Positions 6,095-13,671 of a stretch of 19,463 bases of DNA are shown here, piece after piece. Each line of letters opens with the position of its first letter. Positions within the stretch are counted from its first letter, which is position 1. Both the position numbers and the translations under genes were made by a program. Source of the DNA: Verrucomicrobia bacterium UBA6015 (GTDB lineage: Bacteria; Verrucomicrobiota; Kiritimatiellia; UBA8416); contig DIZZ01000257.1 of the NCBI GenBank assembly GCA_002428045.1, positions 1-19,463 on the forward strand, in the 5' to 3' direction. The notes under the pieces are model-generated. The model searched no databases. It saw only the letters and a list, made by a program, of their open reading frames with translations, and had not been told where the DNA came from.

Positions 6095-6225
6095 CGCTAA
6101 ACATTCAGGCATATTTCAGAAAAATCACCTGATTACTTTATGGTTACTTTATGCGACTCGCGAACATAGCGGAACGCTGTATTAAAGAGAGGAAACCAAT
6201 ACCGCCAATGCCCTGATTAAGGCAC
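6095..6225. other. AT-rich spacer between phage module and tRNA-Leu
   Basis: No convincing gene. It is clearly more AT-rich than the DNA to its left and contains the direct repeat TTACTTTATG (6133-6142 and 6144-6153, period 11). It may hold the element boundary. Confidence 0.6.
6133..6153. repeat. Two tandem copies of TTACTTTATG
   Basis: Two perfect 10-base copies separated by one base in the AT-rich boundary spacer. The short pair could be a recombinase arm site or simple chance. Confidence 0.6.
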
Positions 6226-6258
6226 AAAAAAAGCCGTATTTCCTAGGAAAACGGCCTT
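6226..6258. terminator. Bidirectional intrinsic terminator between the phage module and tRNA-Leu
   Basis: Read on the - strand: AAGGCCGT TTTC, loop CTAG, GAAA, a bulged T, ACGGC, then seven T. This ends the tRNA-Leu transcript. Read on the + strand the same hairpin is followed by TTATTTT, so it can also stop transcription coming out of the phage module. Confidence 0.85.
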
Positions 6259-6266
6259 ATTTTCAG

Positions 6267-6353
6267 TGGTGCCGGGGGCGGGACTCGAACCCGCATGAGT
6301 TTAAAGCTCGGCAGATTTTGAGTCTGCTGCGTATGCCATTTCGCCACCCCGGC
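6267..6353 (-). tRNA. tRNA-Leu (anticodon CAA)
   Basis: On the - strand the acceptor arm GCCGGGG pairs fully with CCCCGGC, followed by discriminator A and an encoded CCA (6269-6267). The anticodon stem is GCAGA/TCTGC with loop CTCAAAA, so the anticodon is CAA (6320-6318), reading UUG. The T-arm holds the GGTTCGAGTCC core. The long variable arm (GAG with CTC) is the class II form expected of tRNA-Leu. Its 3' end faces the phage module and its own terminator lies at 6226-6258. Confidence 0.96.
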
Positions 6354-6369
6354 TGAAAGGCTGGACGTA

Positions 6370-6398
6370 TTGCTACCACGCCTTGGCACAGATTTCAA
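6370..6398 (-). promoter_or_regulatory. Possible promoter for tRNA-Leu
   Basis: On the - strand: TTGAAA (6398-6393), 17 bases, TAGCAA (6375-6370), starting about ten bases before the mature tRNA 5' end. The -35 is good and the -10 poor. It would give the tRNA its own start between phoH and the tRNA. Confidence 0.3.
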
Positions 6399-6407
6399 TC
6401 AAAAAGT

Positions 6408-7781
6408 CTATAAGTATTCTGCAGCAGCAGCAGCCAACGGACTGCGTTCACTCGTCTTGAGTGTCATGTGTCCATGCAATCGCAGCGTTTTCAGTCGTTC
6501 AGTGGCATACGTCAGTCCGTTGCTGGAGGCGTCCAGGTAGGGATTGTCGATCTGGTAGGGATCGCCCGTTAGCACCATTTTGGTGTTTTCGCCAGCTCGG
6601 CTGACAATCGTCTTGACCTCGTGGGGCGTTAAATTCTGGGCCTCATCAACAATCACGTATTGCCCAGGGATGGAACGGCCACGGATATAAGTCAAGGCTT
6701 CCATCTCGATGGTGCTGTTAGCCAGAAGCTCGTCGATCCGCTCGCGCGGCGTGGTCTTGGTTTTCTTTTTACCAGTCGCCGTTTTGTCCTGGGGCTCGTT
6801 TAGAAGATACGTCAGATTATCGAAGATCGGCTGCATCCAGTGCGACAACTTCTCTTCCTTTGGTCCCGGCAGGTAACCGATATCCTTCCCCATCGGAATG
6901 ATCGGACGGGAAACCAGGATGCGGTCATAGCGATGATGTTTCAGCGTGCAGTGCAAGGCGGCAGCCAATGCCAGCAGGGTCTTGCCGGTTCCCGCCTGCC
7001 CGACCAGCGTCACCACCTGCACCGAGGGATCCATCAGCAGTTCGAGCGCCATGCGCTGCTCACGATTACGTGCCTGGATGTTCCAGACATGATCGAGGTC
7101 GCTACTTAGATGGGTCAATACACCAGGCTCAACGACACGGGCCAGTGCCGTACTTTTGCGATTCCGGTTGGTTCGTTCCCGCATCATGATAAATTCGTTC
7201 GGATAGGTGCCTAAATCGGTATGCTTGTAAACGGGGCTTTTAAAGAACCCGTTGATTTGCGCAAGCGGCACCTCGACTTCGCTGAATCCGCTGAAAAGCT
7301 CATCAAAGTTGACTTTTTCTTTTTCGAAATCCATCGCCTGAATCCCGAGGGCATCGGCCTTGAGACGGGCATTGATGTCCTTGGTCACAAAAATGACCTG
7401 CTCCGATTCGGGGATCAGCTCGTAAGCCAGTCGTAGAATCAGGTTGTCCGGGATGTTCTCCTGCAGCATGCCGTCGGCATCGGTGATCTTGGCACTGCTG
7501 ATCTTGAGACTGCCGCCGTTGGGAAGCGGGACGCCTTCGCGAAGGTTGCCCACGGCACGCAGGGCATCAAGCCGCCGAACCACGCGACGGGCGTTTCGTC
7601 CAAGTTCATCGTTATGGGTCTTGAACTTGTCGAGCTCCTCGATCACCGCCATCGGGATGACGACGCGATTGTCGGCAAACGATTCGATGCTGTCGGCATT
7701 GTGCAACAGCACATTGGTATCAAGGACAAAGGTTTTACATACCGAACGCTTGCCTTTTGCGACTCCGGGTTTTGCGGCCAT
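6408..7781 (-). CDS. PIN domain-containing PhoH family ATPase (PhoH2 type)
   Basis: The protein has 457 residues, ATG at 7781 with AAAGGAAC just upstream. Residues about 15-150 form a PIN nuclease domain: FVLDTNVLLH (D21), AVIEELDKFK (E48/E49), and FVTKDINARLKA (D135). A linker follows, then residues about 240-457 are the PhoH ATPase: Walker A GQAGTGKT at 261-268, Walker B VIVDEAQN at 376-383, and the sensor LTGDPYQID near 404-412. Known for the family: ATP-dependent RNA unwinding joined to PIN ribonuclease activity, in the cytoplasm, for RNA turnover. The length is normal and all key acidic and P-loop residues are present. No small antitoxin-like gene precedes it, unlike mycobacterial PhoAT-PhoH2. 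Only 12 bases separate it from cdd upstream, so it is probably the last gene of the - strand operon. Confidence 0.95.
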   Translation of the reverse strand: MAAKPGVAKGKRSVCKTFVLDTNVLLHNADSIESFADNRVVIPMAVIEELDKFKTHNDELGRNARRVVRRLDALRAVGNLREGVPLPNGGSLKISSAKITDADGMLQENIPDNLILRLAYELIPESEQVIFVTKDINARLKADALGIQAMDFEKEKVNFDELFSGFSEVEVPLAQINGFFKSPVYKHTDLGTYPNEFIMMRERTNRNRKSTALARVVEPGVLTHLSSDLDHVWNIQARNREQRMALELLMDPSVQVVTLVGQAGTGKTLLALAAALHCTLKHHRYDRILVSRPIIPMGKDIGYLPGPKEEKLSHWMQPIFDNLTYLLNEPQDKTATGKKKTKTTPRERIDELLANSTIEMEALTYIRGRSIPGQYVIVDEAQNLTPHEVKTIVSRAGENTKMVLTGDPYQIDNPYLDASSNGLTYATERLKTLRLHGHMTLKTSERSPLAAAAAEYL

Positions 7782-7793
7782 CTGAAGTTCCTT

Positions 7794-8192
7794 TCATTTA
7801 GGGCTGTGCTTGAACGTATGTGGCAACAGTTCAGCTAATGTGAAGGTTCCGGTAATGTTGTGTGTGGAGAGGGAAACCAGTACGATCTCAAGATCGGCAC
7901 CGGCAAATTCCGCAAGCACCTGGCGACATGCACCGCATGGCGGGGTCGCCTGCTCCCCGTCGGCGGCAATGACCAGTACCGAGACCCGACGCGCCCCCGC
8001 CGAGATCGCCGCGGAGATCGCACTGCGTTCGGCACAAATCGTCAACCCGAACGAGGCATTTTCCACGTTGACGCCAGTGAACACGCGGCCATCATCCGCA
8101 CGCAATGCCGCCCCGACATGGAATCGCGAATAGGGGCAATAGGCGTGATCGGCGACATGGATGGCGATTTCAATGAGTTCAGGATCGCTCAT
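7794..8192 (-). CDS. cdd: Cytidine deaminase
   Basis: The protein has 132 residues, the usual size of the small tetrameric form. It deaminates cytidine and deoxycytidine to uridine and deoxyuridine in pyrimidine salvage. Seen: CAERSA with C53 as zinc ligand and E55 as the proton shuttle, PCGACRQ with zinc ligands C86 and C89, the N-terminal YCPYSRFHVGAAL, and VNVENASFG for ribose contact. The start overlaps the stop of the phosphorylase gene by four bases (ATGA, 8189-8192), so translation is coupled. Its product uridine is the substrate of that neighbour, giving a two-step route from cytidine to uracil and ribose 1-phosphate. Confidence 0.96.
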   Translation of the reverse strand: MSDPELIEIAIHVADHAYCPYSRFHVGAALRADDGRVFTGVNVENASFGLTICAERSAISAAISAGARRVSVLVIAADGEQATPPCGACRQVLAEFAGADLEIVLVSLSTHNITGTFTLAELLPHTFKHSPK

Positions 8193-9514
8193 GACGGTGT
8201 TTCTCTTTCAGGAATAATCCGTTCAACAATCAACGCCGGCACGATGACCGGGCCGTCGGTAATCCCAGCGGCTTGGGCCGCCAGCGTGAGCGCTTGTTCA
8301 AGGCGTTTTTCGTCAGCCGCATGCAGGGTCATCAGCGGTTGCCCCTTGGTTACGGATTCACCGATTTTCATGATCCCACTGACACCGACGCGGGGGTCTA
8401 CCCGATCCACGATGGCGGCGCGACCAGCCCCAAGCAGCAGGCAGATACGGCCGATAGCATCGGCATCCATACGGCTAATCATGCCATCGCGGTTGGCGGG
8501 GACGGCGACCTGCATAGGCGCCGCAGGGAAACGCCCGGGCGAATCCAGGACGGTGATATCGCCCCCATGGAGATGCACCATGTCCTTGAAAATACCGAAG
8601 GCTCGCCCGGTGTGTATGTGACCCGCCATGGTTTGGCGGGCGGCCGCCGCATCGCCCTCTACGCCGGCCAGGCGCAGCATGTCTGCCGCCAAGGCGAACG
8701 TGGCCTCCATGAGGTCGTCCGGGCCTCGGCCTTGCAGCGCCTCGATAGTCTCGATAATCTCGAGGCTGTTGCCCGCCGTACGACCGAGCGGTTGGTTCAT
8801 ATCCGTAATCATGGCCGACATCCCCCGCCCCATGCGATGACCGATGGCGACCATGGTCCGGGCGAGCTGGCGAGCATTTTCGATCGACGACATAAAGGCA
8901 CCGCGCCCCCATTTGACATCCAGCACGAGATTGGCCGTTCCTTCAGCCAGCTTCTTGGACATGATGCTGGCCGCGATCAGCGGAATCGACGGAACCGTCC
9001 CGGTCACATCGCGCAAGGCATAGAGTTTTCGATCGGCAGGCGCAATATCGGTGGTCTGCCCGGTTATCGAACAACCGCATTTGCGCAGCACCTCCAGGAA
9101 CTCTGCGGAGGAAAGATCCGTTCGATAGCCGGGAATGGATTCGAGTTTGTCCAACGTCCCTCCGGTAATGCCAAGACCGCGTCCGGCAAGCATTGGCACG
9201 GCAACGCCGCAGGCGGCAACCAGGGGGCCGAGGATCAGGGATACCTTGTCGCCAATCCCTCCCGTCGAATGTTTGTCGGCGGTGGGAAGGCCAAGCACGG
9301 TGGTATCTATCTGCGCCCCCGACTGAAGCATCGCCTCTGTGAGGGAGGTGATTTCCGGGTCACCCATCCCCCGGAAAAAAATGGCCATGGCCAACGCCGC
9401 CATTTGATAATCAGGAATCGATCCGTTGGTATATCCCTGGATAAACGCCCGAATTTCCGAATCGGAAAGCGCCTGCCCATCGCGTTTCTTCTCAATTATC
9501 CATTGTGGCAACAT
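8189..9514 (-). CDS. deoA: Pyrimidine-nucleoside (thymidine) phosphorylase
   Basis: The protein has 441 residues, normal for the family. It splits thymidine or uridine with phosphate, giving the free base and (deoxy)ribose 1-phosphate. Seen: the phosphate-binding KHSTGGIGDKVS (81-92), the family signature GRGLGITGGTLDKLESIPG (111-129), and IPLIAASIMSKKLAEG in the alpha/beta domain; a C-terminal domain with GDITVLD and a swivelling lipoyl-like fold follows. Whether it prefers thymidine alone (deoA) or several pyrimidine nucleosides (pdp) cannot be decided here. It is coupled to cdd by ATGA. Its start has only a weak Shine-Dalgarno (GAG). It lies 46 bases after the FAD oxidoreductase and is likely cotranscribed with it. 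Confidence 0.93.
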   Translation of the reverse strand: MLPQWIIEKKRDGQALSDSEIRAFIQGYTNGSIPDYQMAALAMAIFFRGMGDPEITSLTEAMLQSGAQIDTTVLGLPTADKHSTGGIGDKVSLILGPLVAACGVAVPMLAGRGLGITGGTLDKLESIPGYRTDLSSAEFLEVLRKCGCSITGQTTDIAPADRKLYALRDVTGTVPSIPLIAASIMSKKLAEGTANLVLDVKWGRGAFMSSIENARQLARTMVAIGHRMGRGMSAMITDMNQPLGRTAGNSLEIIETIEALQGRGPDDLMEATFALAADMLRLAGVEGDAAAARQTMAGHIHTGRAFGIFKDMVHLHGGDITVLDSPGRFPAAPMQVAVPANRDGMISRMDADAIGRICLLLGAGRAAIVDRVDPRVGVSGIMKIGESVTKGQPLMTLHAADEKRLEQALTLAAQAAGITDGPVIVPALIVERIIPERETPS

Positions 9515-9560
9515 AATGTAACTCTATCGGAAGCCACGGCCCCTTGTCAAATGGGTTGTC

Positions 9561-11312
9561 TCATCGCACGTCAAAGGCGAACAGGCGAACTTGGTCAGCG
9601 CCCCAGGTGGTCTCTGGGATTAGGCGGATCGCGGTCGTCTCCAGCGCAAGCGGGACGCTTACCCGTCGCTGGTAATTATTCGTTTCCGTATAAACCGGGA
9701 TCCAGCGTCCGTCCGGCTGTCTAGATTCTATCCTGAATCCCTTGACAAGGGTTTCTGGCACCGTCCATGGCGATGCTCCCAGCGCGTAATAGTGACGCAT
9801 GTTGTTTGCGTCGCGGTTGAGGTTGCTGTCGAATATCATGCGAGCTTCCTGCAGCCGCACCGTAGACGCAAACGTGTATGTGATGGGGGTGCCGACGGAA
9901 CCGCTCCAACTGTTGGGGACATCGCCAACCTGACGGTCTACGCCATTGCGAAGCGATTCCACATCCCCGGAGGGACATGACAAGACAGCTTGGCGAGAAA
10001 GCTCAGGAACTTCCCGTGAATGCCAGGGCAGCCAGCAGTCGTCATCCATCAGCGTCTGCTGAAGTTCACAAAGACGGATGCGGCGAACCTCGCGCGGGGT
10101 GAGACTATCCCGGACGGCGATCGCGGCCGCCGTGCCGACGGCCTGCCCCATGAGGGAGGTGGTCGCCATAACCCGGGTTGAACTCATGGCCGCATGCGTG
10201 GCACTGTGGCAACGCCCCGCACAGAAGAGATTCTCGACATTCCGGGAATAGAGCGAACCCAGGGGAATCCCGTATGGCGACGGGGCGGGGTGGAAAATCG
10301 TACCCGCCTCGGGATGATAGAACCCGGCGGGGAAGTGGTCGTCCATGGTCCATCCCCCATAGGCAACCAGATCATCAAAGCGCCCCTCGGCCTCGATGTC
10401 GTTCTGCGTCAGGACATGATCCCCGACATATCGCCTGCTTTCACGCTTCCCCGGCAGGAATCCCTGCCAGTCCAGCGCCCAGTTAGTCCATTGTTCGCGA
10501 TTTGGAGCATAGTTCTTGATATAGTCCCACACCCCGAAGGCGATCTTGAGTAGTTCATCCCTAAGCTTCTCTGTATCGTGAATGCTATCATAATCGCCCC
10601 CGACCTCCATCCACCAGTAATTTGTACGGCGGATGTTGCAGTTCCGTCCGCGCAGATCCTCGGGCGTCGTGAACCGATGCGCCCATGCCGGGGCGATGAA
10701 CGGCTGCGGCGTGGCATGTTCACGCGACTGGAATAGGCAGCTCATGCCCATCGTCTTGCAATCGCCTTGCAGAGGCGCAATACTCTCGTTGTATTCGTGA
10801 CGAGCCTCACGCCCAACCCTGAACTCAGCCCCCGACAAGGGAGCCAGGATGCCATCGCCAGAGCAATCCGCGAAAAGAGAGGCATGGATCGTGTGCCGGG
10901 TCTCGGTCGTCATCTGCCAAGCGGATACCGATGCAATGCGGCGTTGGCCTTGCTGATTGGCCCCCTCGGACATCGTGACGCCCTGCACGGTACAATTAAG
11001 GAACAGCGTCAACCCATCCTGAGTGGCTGCTGCGCCATAGGTCACGCTATCCCATATCGAATAATTCGGTTCGCGGTTGCGGTAGTGGTTCTCCATTTGG
11101 ATTTCCTCAAGAATCCCGGTCTCGCGGTTGCCCTTGCCGTGAGCACCACAGATATGCATCCGGATCTCGCTGGAGGAATTCCCGCCCAGCACGGGACGAT
11201 CCTGGACAAGCGCCACCTTGGCCCCATGACGCGCGGCCGCCAACGCAGCAATCAGCCCCGCCATGCCGCCACCCACTACACAGAAATCAAACTGGTGAAT
11301 CTTCTCCTGCAT
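9561..11312 (-). CDS. FAD-dependent oxidoreductase (FAD_oxidored family) with C-terminal discoidin-like domain
   Basis: The protein has 583 residues from ATG 11312, chosen because GGAGGGC (11322-11316) is ideally spaced; starts at 11324 and 11336 would add 4 or 8 residues without a better site. Residues 9-20 carry the Rossmann motif FCVVGGGMAGL for FAD. RPVLGGNSSSEIRMHICG and a later LFADCSGDG are typical of FAD_oxidored (PF12831). NLFCAGRCHSATHAAMSSTR with GQAVGTAAAIA closes the FAD site. About the last 140 residues form a beta-rich, F5/8-type-C-like module (SWSGSVGTPITYTF, EARMIFDSN, TTAIRLIPETTWG). The substrate is unknown. Similar enzymes are frequent in PVC bacteria, often near glycan genes. 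No signal peptide is seen, so a sugar-binding-like domain in a cytoplasmic enzyme is a slight puzzle. Confidence 0.9.
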   Translation of the reverse strand: MQEKIHQFDFCVVGGGMAGLIAALAAARHGAKVALVQDRPVLGGNSSSEIRMHICGAHGKGNRETGILEEIQMENHYRNREPNYSIWDSVTYGAAATQDGLTLFLNCTVQGVTMSEGANQQGQRRIASVSAWQMTTETRHTIHASLFADCSGDGILAPLSGAEFRVGREARHEYNESIAPLQGDCKTMGMSCLFQSREHATPQPFIAPAWAHRFTTPEDLRGRNCNIRRTNYWWMEVGGDYDSIHDTEKLRDELLKIAFGVWDYIKNYAPNREQWTNWALDWQGFLPGKRESRRYVGDHVLTQNDIEAEGRFDDLVAYGGWTMDDHFPAGFYHPEAGTIFHPAPSPYGIPLGSLYSRNVENLFCAGRCHSATHAAMSSTRVMATTSLMGQAVGTAAAIAVRDSLTPREVRRIRLCELQQTLMDDDCWLPWHSREVPELSRQAVLSCPSGDVESLRNGVDRQVGDVPNSWSGSVGTPITYTFASTVRLQEARMIFDSNLNRDANNMRHYYALGASPWTVPETLVKGFRIESRQPDGRWIPVYTETNNYQRRVSVPLALETTAIRLIPETTWGADQVRLFAFDVR

Positions 11313-11336
11313 TGTGCCCTCCATATTCCTACGCAT

Positions 11337-11519
11337 TCCAAATGATGAATAATCTGCACCCCGAGTTCTTATGCTGCAAGTTTATTCGGACATTTCTGCC
11401 CCATTTTTAGGTTTTCACATGATCGCCTGGCTATCATTTGCGAGTTCAATTGCGGGTTTGACCTTCGAGCCGGTCTGGGGCATGATGTACGCTTTTATCG
11501 TAGGAATGGAAAGGGTTTT
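11337..11519. other. Divergent intergenic region between FAD oxidoreductase and purine nucleoside phosphorylase
   Basis: This AT-richer stretch separates the - and + operons and should hold both promoters. A 66-codon frame (11371-11571) crosses it but has no Shine-Dalgarno and runs into the purine nucleoside phosphorylase gene, so I do not call it a gene. Confidence 0.6.
11458..11486 (+). promoter_or_regulatory. Possible promoter for the purine nucleoside phosphorylase operon
   Basis: TTGACC (11458-11463), 17 bases, CATGAT (11481-11486): five and four matches to the sigma-70 boxes. Transcription would start near 11493, leaving a leader of under 30 bases before ATG 11520. Confidence 0.35.
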
Positions 11520-12344
11520 ATGGATATCGGGTTGTTGGAAAGCGCGTTTGTGCATGTGCGCCGGGCGTTAGGGATCGACCGGGTTGATGCTGCGGTAATC
11601 CTCGGGTCGGGCTGGAGTGATACCGCCGACGCCTTTGAGCCGGTGGCGGAGTTGACCTATGCGGACATTCCCGGCTTTGGAGCCACCGGGGTTGTCGGTC
11701 ATAAAGGTCGCCTGCTCCTGGCTCGCGCCAGCCAGCGGCATGTGCTTATCTTCCAGGGGCGGCGGCATGGGTACGAAGGCGGCGGCTGGGAACCGATCGC
11801 CCTGCCCGTGTATATTGCGGTCCGCGCTGCCGCCCGTGCCGTATTCCTGACCAATGCCGCTGGCGGTATCAATCCCGACTTCCAGCCGGGCGACCTGATG
11901 CTGGTCACGGACCACATCAACATGACCGGATCAAACCCATTAGTCGGCCCACACCACCCAATCTGGGGGGAACGCTTCCCCGACCAAAGCCACCTGTACA
12001 GCCCTGCCCTCGCCGCACAGCTCCGCCAATCGGCACTCCATTGCAGCCAGCCGCTGCGCGAAGGCGTCTACCTGGCCACCTCGGGCCCCTGCTACGAAAC
12101 CCCCGCCGAAATCCGCATGTTCCGCCATCTGGGCGCAGATGCGGTTGGCATGTCCACGGTGCCGGAAGCCATCCTGGCCGGTGCCGCCGGACTGCAGGTT
12201 GCCGCCGTCTCCTGCATCACCAACCCCGCCGCCGGCGTGGTTGCTGGCAAGCTGGAGCATACCGCCGTGCTGGCGGCCACCCGGCAGTCCATGCCCGCCA
12301 TGACCGCTCTTCTGCATCACGGAGTCTGCCATGCCGACTACTGA
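11520..12344 (+). CDS. Purine nucleoside phosphorylase (trimeric, PNP/MTAP family)
   Basis: The protein has 274 residues, the usual size, ATG 11520 with GGAAAGGG (11508-11515). It cleaves inosine and guanosine (and deoxy forms) with phosphate in purine salvage. Seen: phosphate-binding ILGSGW near residues 27-32, RRHGYEG (81-87), TNAAGG (111-116), GPCYETPAEIRM (189-200) with the base-contacting Glu197, GADAVGMSTVPE (205-216) with the sugar-contacting Met, and CITN with Asn235. These match the human-type trimeric PNP and not the hexameric DeoD type. With the deaminase and pyrimidine phosphorylase on the other arm, it makes a divergent nucleoside-salvage locus. Its last 14 bases overlap the start of the CCA enzyme gene. 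Confidence 0.94.
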   Translation: MDIGLLESAFVHVRRALGIDRVDAAVILGSGWSDTADAFEPVAELTYADIPGFGATGVVGHKGRLLLARASQRHVLIFQGRRHGYEGGGWEPIALPVYIAVRAAARAVFLTNAAGGINPDFQPGDLMLVTDHINMTGSNPLVGPHHPIWGERFPDQSHLYSPALAAQLRQSALHCSQPLREGVYLATSGPCYETPAEIRMFRHLGADAVGMSTVPEAILAGAAGLQVAAVSCITNPAAGVVAGKLEHTAVLAATRQSMPAMTALLHHGVCHADY

Positions 12345-13668
12345 CGACACCCAGCAGGAAAAAGCAGCTCGACAGCTCGTCGAGCGACTGCGCCAGGCCG
12401 GACATACCGCCTTCTGGGCTGGGGGCTGCGTCCGGGACAAACTGCTTGGCAGGCCCCCGCGTGATATCGACATCGCCACCAATGCCGTGCCGGACTCCAT
12501 TCTTGAGATCTTCCCGCATGCCTCCGCCGTCGGCAAGAGCTTTGGCGTGATGATTGTCCCATGCCATGGGTTTCACTTCGAGACCGCGACATTCCGACAG
12601 GATCACGGGTATCAGGACGGACGCCACCCGACGTCTATCACCTTCTCCACCCCGGAGGATGATGCCGCCCGCCGCGATTTCACGATCAATGCTATGTTCT
12701 TTGACCCACTCACCGGAACGATCCACGATTTCGTCAACGGGCGGGCGGATCTGGCAGCACACTGCATCCGCTGTGTAGGCGATCCCGATCTGCGTTTTGC
12801 CGAGGATCACCTGCGCCTGCTGCGCGCCGTGCGTTTCGCGACCACGCTCGACTTCGCCCTGGATCCGGCCACGGAGGCGGCCATCATCCGCCATGCACCC
12901 TCCATCGCCCAGATCAGCATGGAGCGAATCCGCGACGAATTCACCCGCACCTTGCTCGAGGCCCACCGACCCGGACAGGCATTACGGATGCTCGACAATC
13001 TAGGACTGCTCTCCGTTTTCCTGCCCGAGGTTTCCGCCCTCAAGCACCAGGCACAACCGCCCGAATTTCACCCGGAAGGCGATGTTCTGACGCATACCGT
13101 CATGATGCTTGACGCCATGGATACACGCACCCCCACCCTGGCCTATGCCATCCTGTTGCACGATATCGGCAAGCCCGGCACGGCATTCCACGATGGCCAA
13201 CGCCTACGCTTCCATGGTCATGCGGAACACGGCGCACGCCTGACGGAGTCGATTTTGAGACGCCTGCGCCTACCCAACAAAGTCATTGCGGACGTCACCG
13301 CCTGCGTCGGACGGCACATGCGTTTCATGGATGTCCAGAAGATGCGCCGCTCGACGCTGCGCCAGCTCGTCGGGTCCCCCACCTTCGAAACCGAACTTGA
13401 ACTGCATCGGCTGGATTGCCTGTCAAGCAACGGACTGATGGATAACCACCGTTTCGTCTGCGAAACCCGCGACAGCTTTGCCAAGGAACCGGTGCTGCCA
13501 GATCCCTGGATCAATGGGCGCGACCTGATCGGCCTCGGGGTCAAGGCAGGACCTGCCATGGGAAATCTGCTGAAGACGGCCTACGAACGCCAGCTCGAGG
13601 GGCTTTTCCCTGACCGCGGAAGCCTACTGGCCGATATCGCCTGCGAATTGAAACCTGAGGAGAACTAA
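12331..13668 (+). CDS. CCA-adding enzyme / poly(A) polymerase family tRNA nucleotidyltransferase with HD domain
   Basis: The protein has 445 residues. It adds nucleotides to RNA 3' ends, usually CCA to tRNA, in the cytoplasm. Seen: AGGCVRDKLLG (30-40) and the catalytic RDIDIAT with D45 and D47; RRDFTINAM (114-122) and DPDLRFAEDHLRLLRAVRFA (151-170), the class II nucleotidyltransferase signatures; then an HD domain with AYAILLHDIGKPG (H277, D278). The HD domain may give phosphohydrolase activity, as in the E. coli CCA enzyme. ATG 12331 lies inside the purine nucleoside phosphorylase gene in another frame (14-base overlap), indicating coupling. The local tRNA-Leu already encodes CCA, so at least for that tRNA the enzyme would repair ends and not complete them. 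Sequence alone does not separate CCA-adding from poly(A) activity. Confidence 0.92.
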   Translation: MPTTDDTQQEKAARQLVERLRQAGHTAFWAGGCVRDKLLGRPPRDIDIATNAVPDSILEIFPHASAVGKSFGVMIVPCHGFHFETATFRQDHGYQDGRHPTSITFSTPEDDAARRDFTINAMFFDPLTGTIHDFVNGRADLAAHCIRCVGDPDLRFAEDHLRLLRAVRFATTLDFALDPATEAAIIRHAPSIAQISMERIRDEFTRTLLEAHRPGQALRMLDNLGLLSVFLPEVSALKHQAQPPEFHPEGDVLTHTVMMLDAMDTRTPTLAYAILLHDIGKPGTAFHDGQRLRFHGHAEHGARLTESILRRLRLPNKVIADVTACVGRHMRFMDVQKMRRSTLRQLVGSPTFETELELHRLDCLSSNGLMDNHRFVCETRDSFAKEPVLPDPWINGRDLIGLGVKAGPAMGNLLKTAYERQLEGLFPDRGSLLADIACELKPEEN

Positions 13669-13671
13669 TTA

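Larger units (their letters stand above)
1..6226 (+). mobile_element. Phage-head-like module (prophage remnant or capsid-forming element), left end outside window
   Basis: Seen: six collinear + strand reading frames (minor head/scaffold, decoration-like, major capsid, connector/Ig-like, propeller fibre-like, XhlA-like) with strong G-rich Shine-Dalgarno sites, separated by short tandem-repeat spacers. After the last gene the DNA becomes AT-rich, then comes a hairpin terminator and the 3' end of tRNA-Leu. Known: many integrases insert elements at tRNA 3' ends, so the right boundary probably lies between about 6095 and 6290. No integrase, terminase, portal or tail gene is visible in the window; portal and terminase would be expected further left. 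Alternatives are a decayed prophage, a gene-transfer-agent-like cluster or a satellite. The phage origin of the capsid genes is fairly sure; completeness and boundaries are not. Confidence 0.7.

Noticed and set aside
8273..9724. 483-codon + strand open frame over deoA
   Set aside because: It lies opposite a clear phosphorylase with intact signatures and has no recognisable protein features.
11371..11571. 66-codon + strand frame before purine nucleoside phosphorylase
   Set aside because: No Shine-Dalgarno, overlaps the next gene out of frame, and occupies the probable promoter region.
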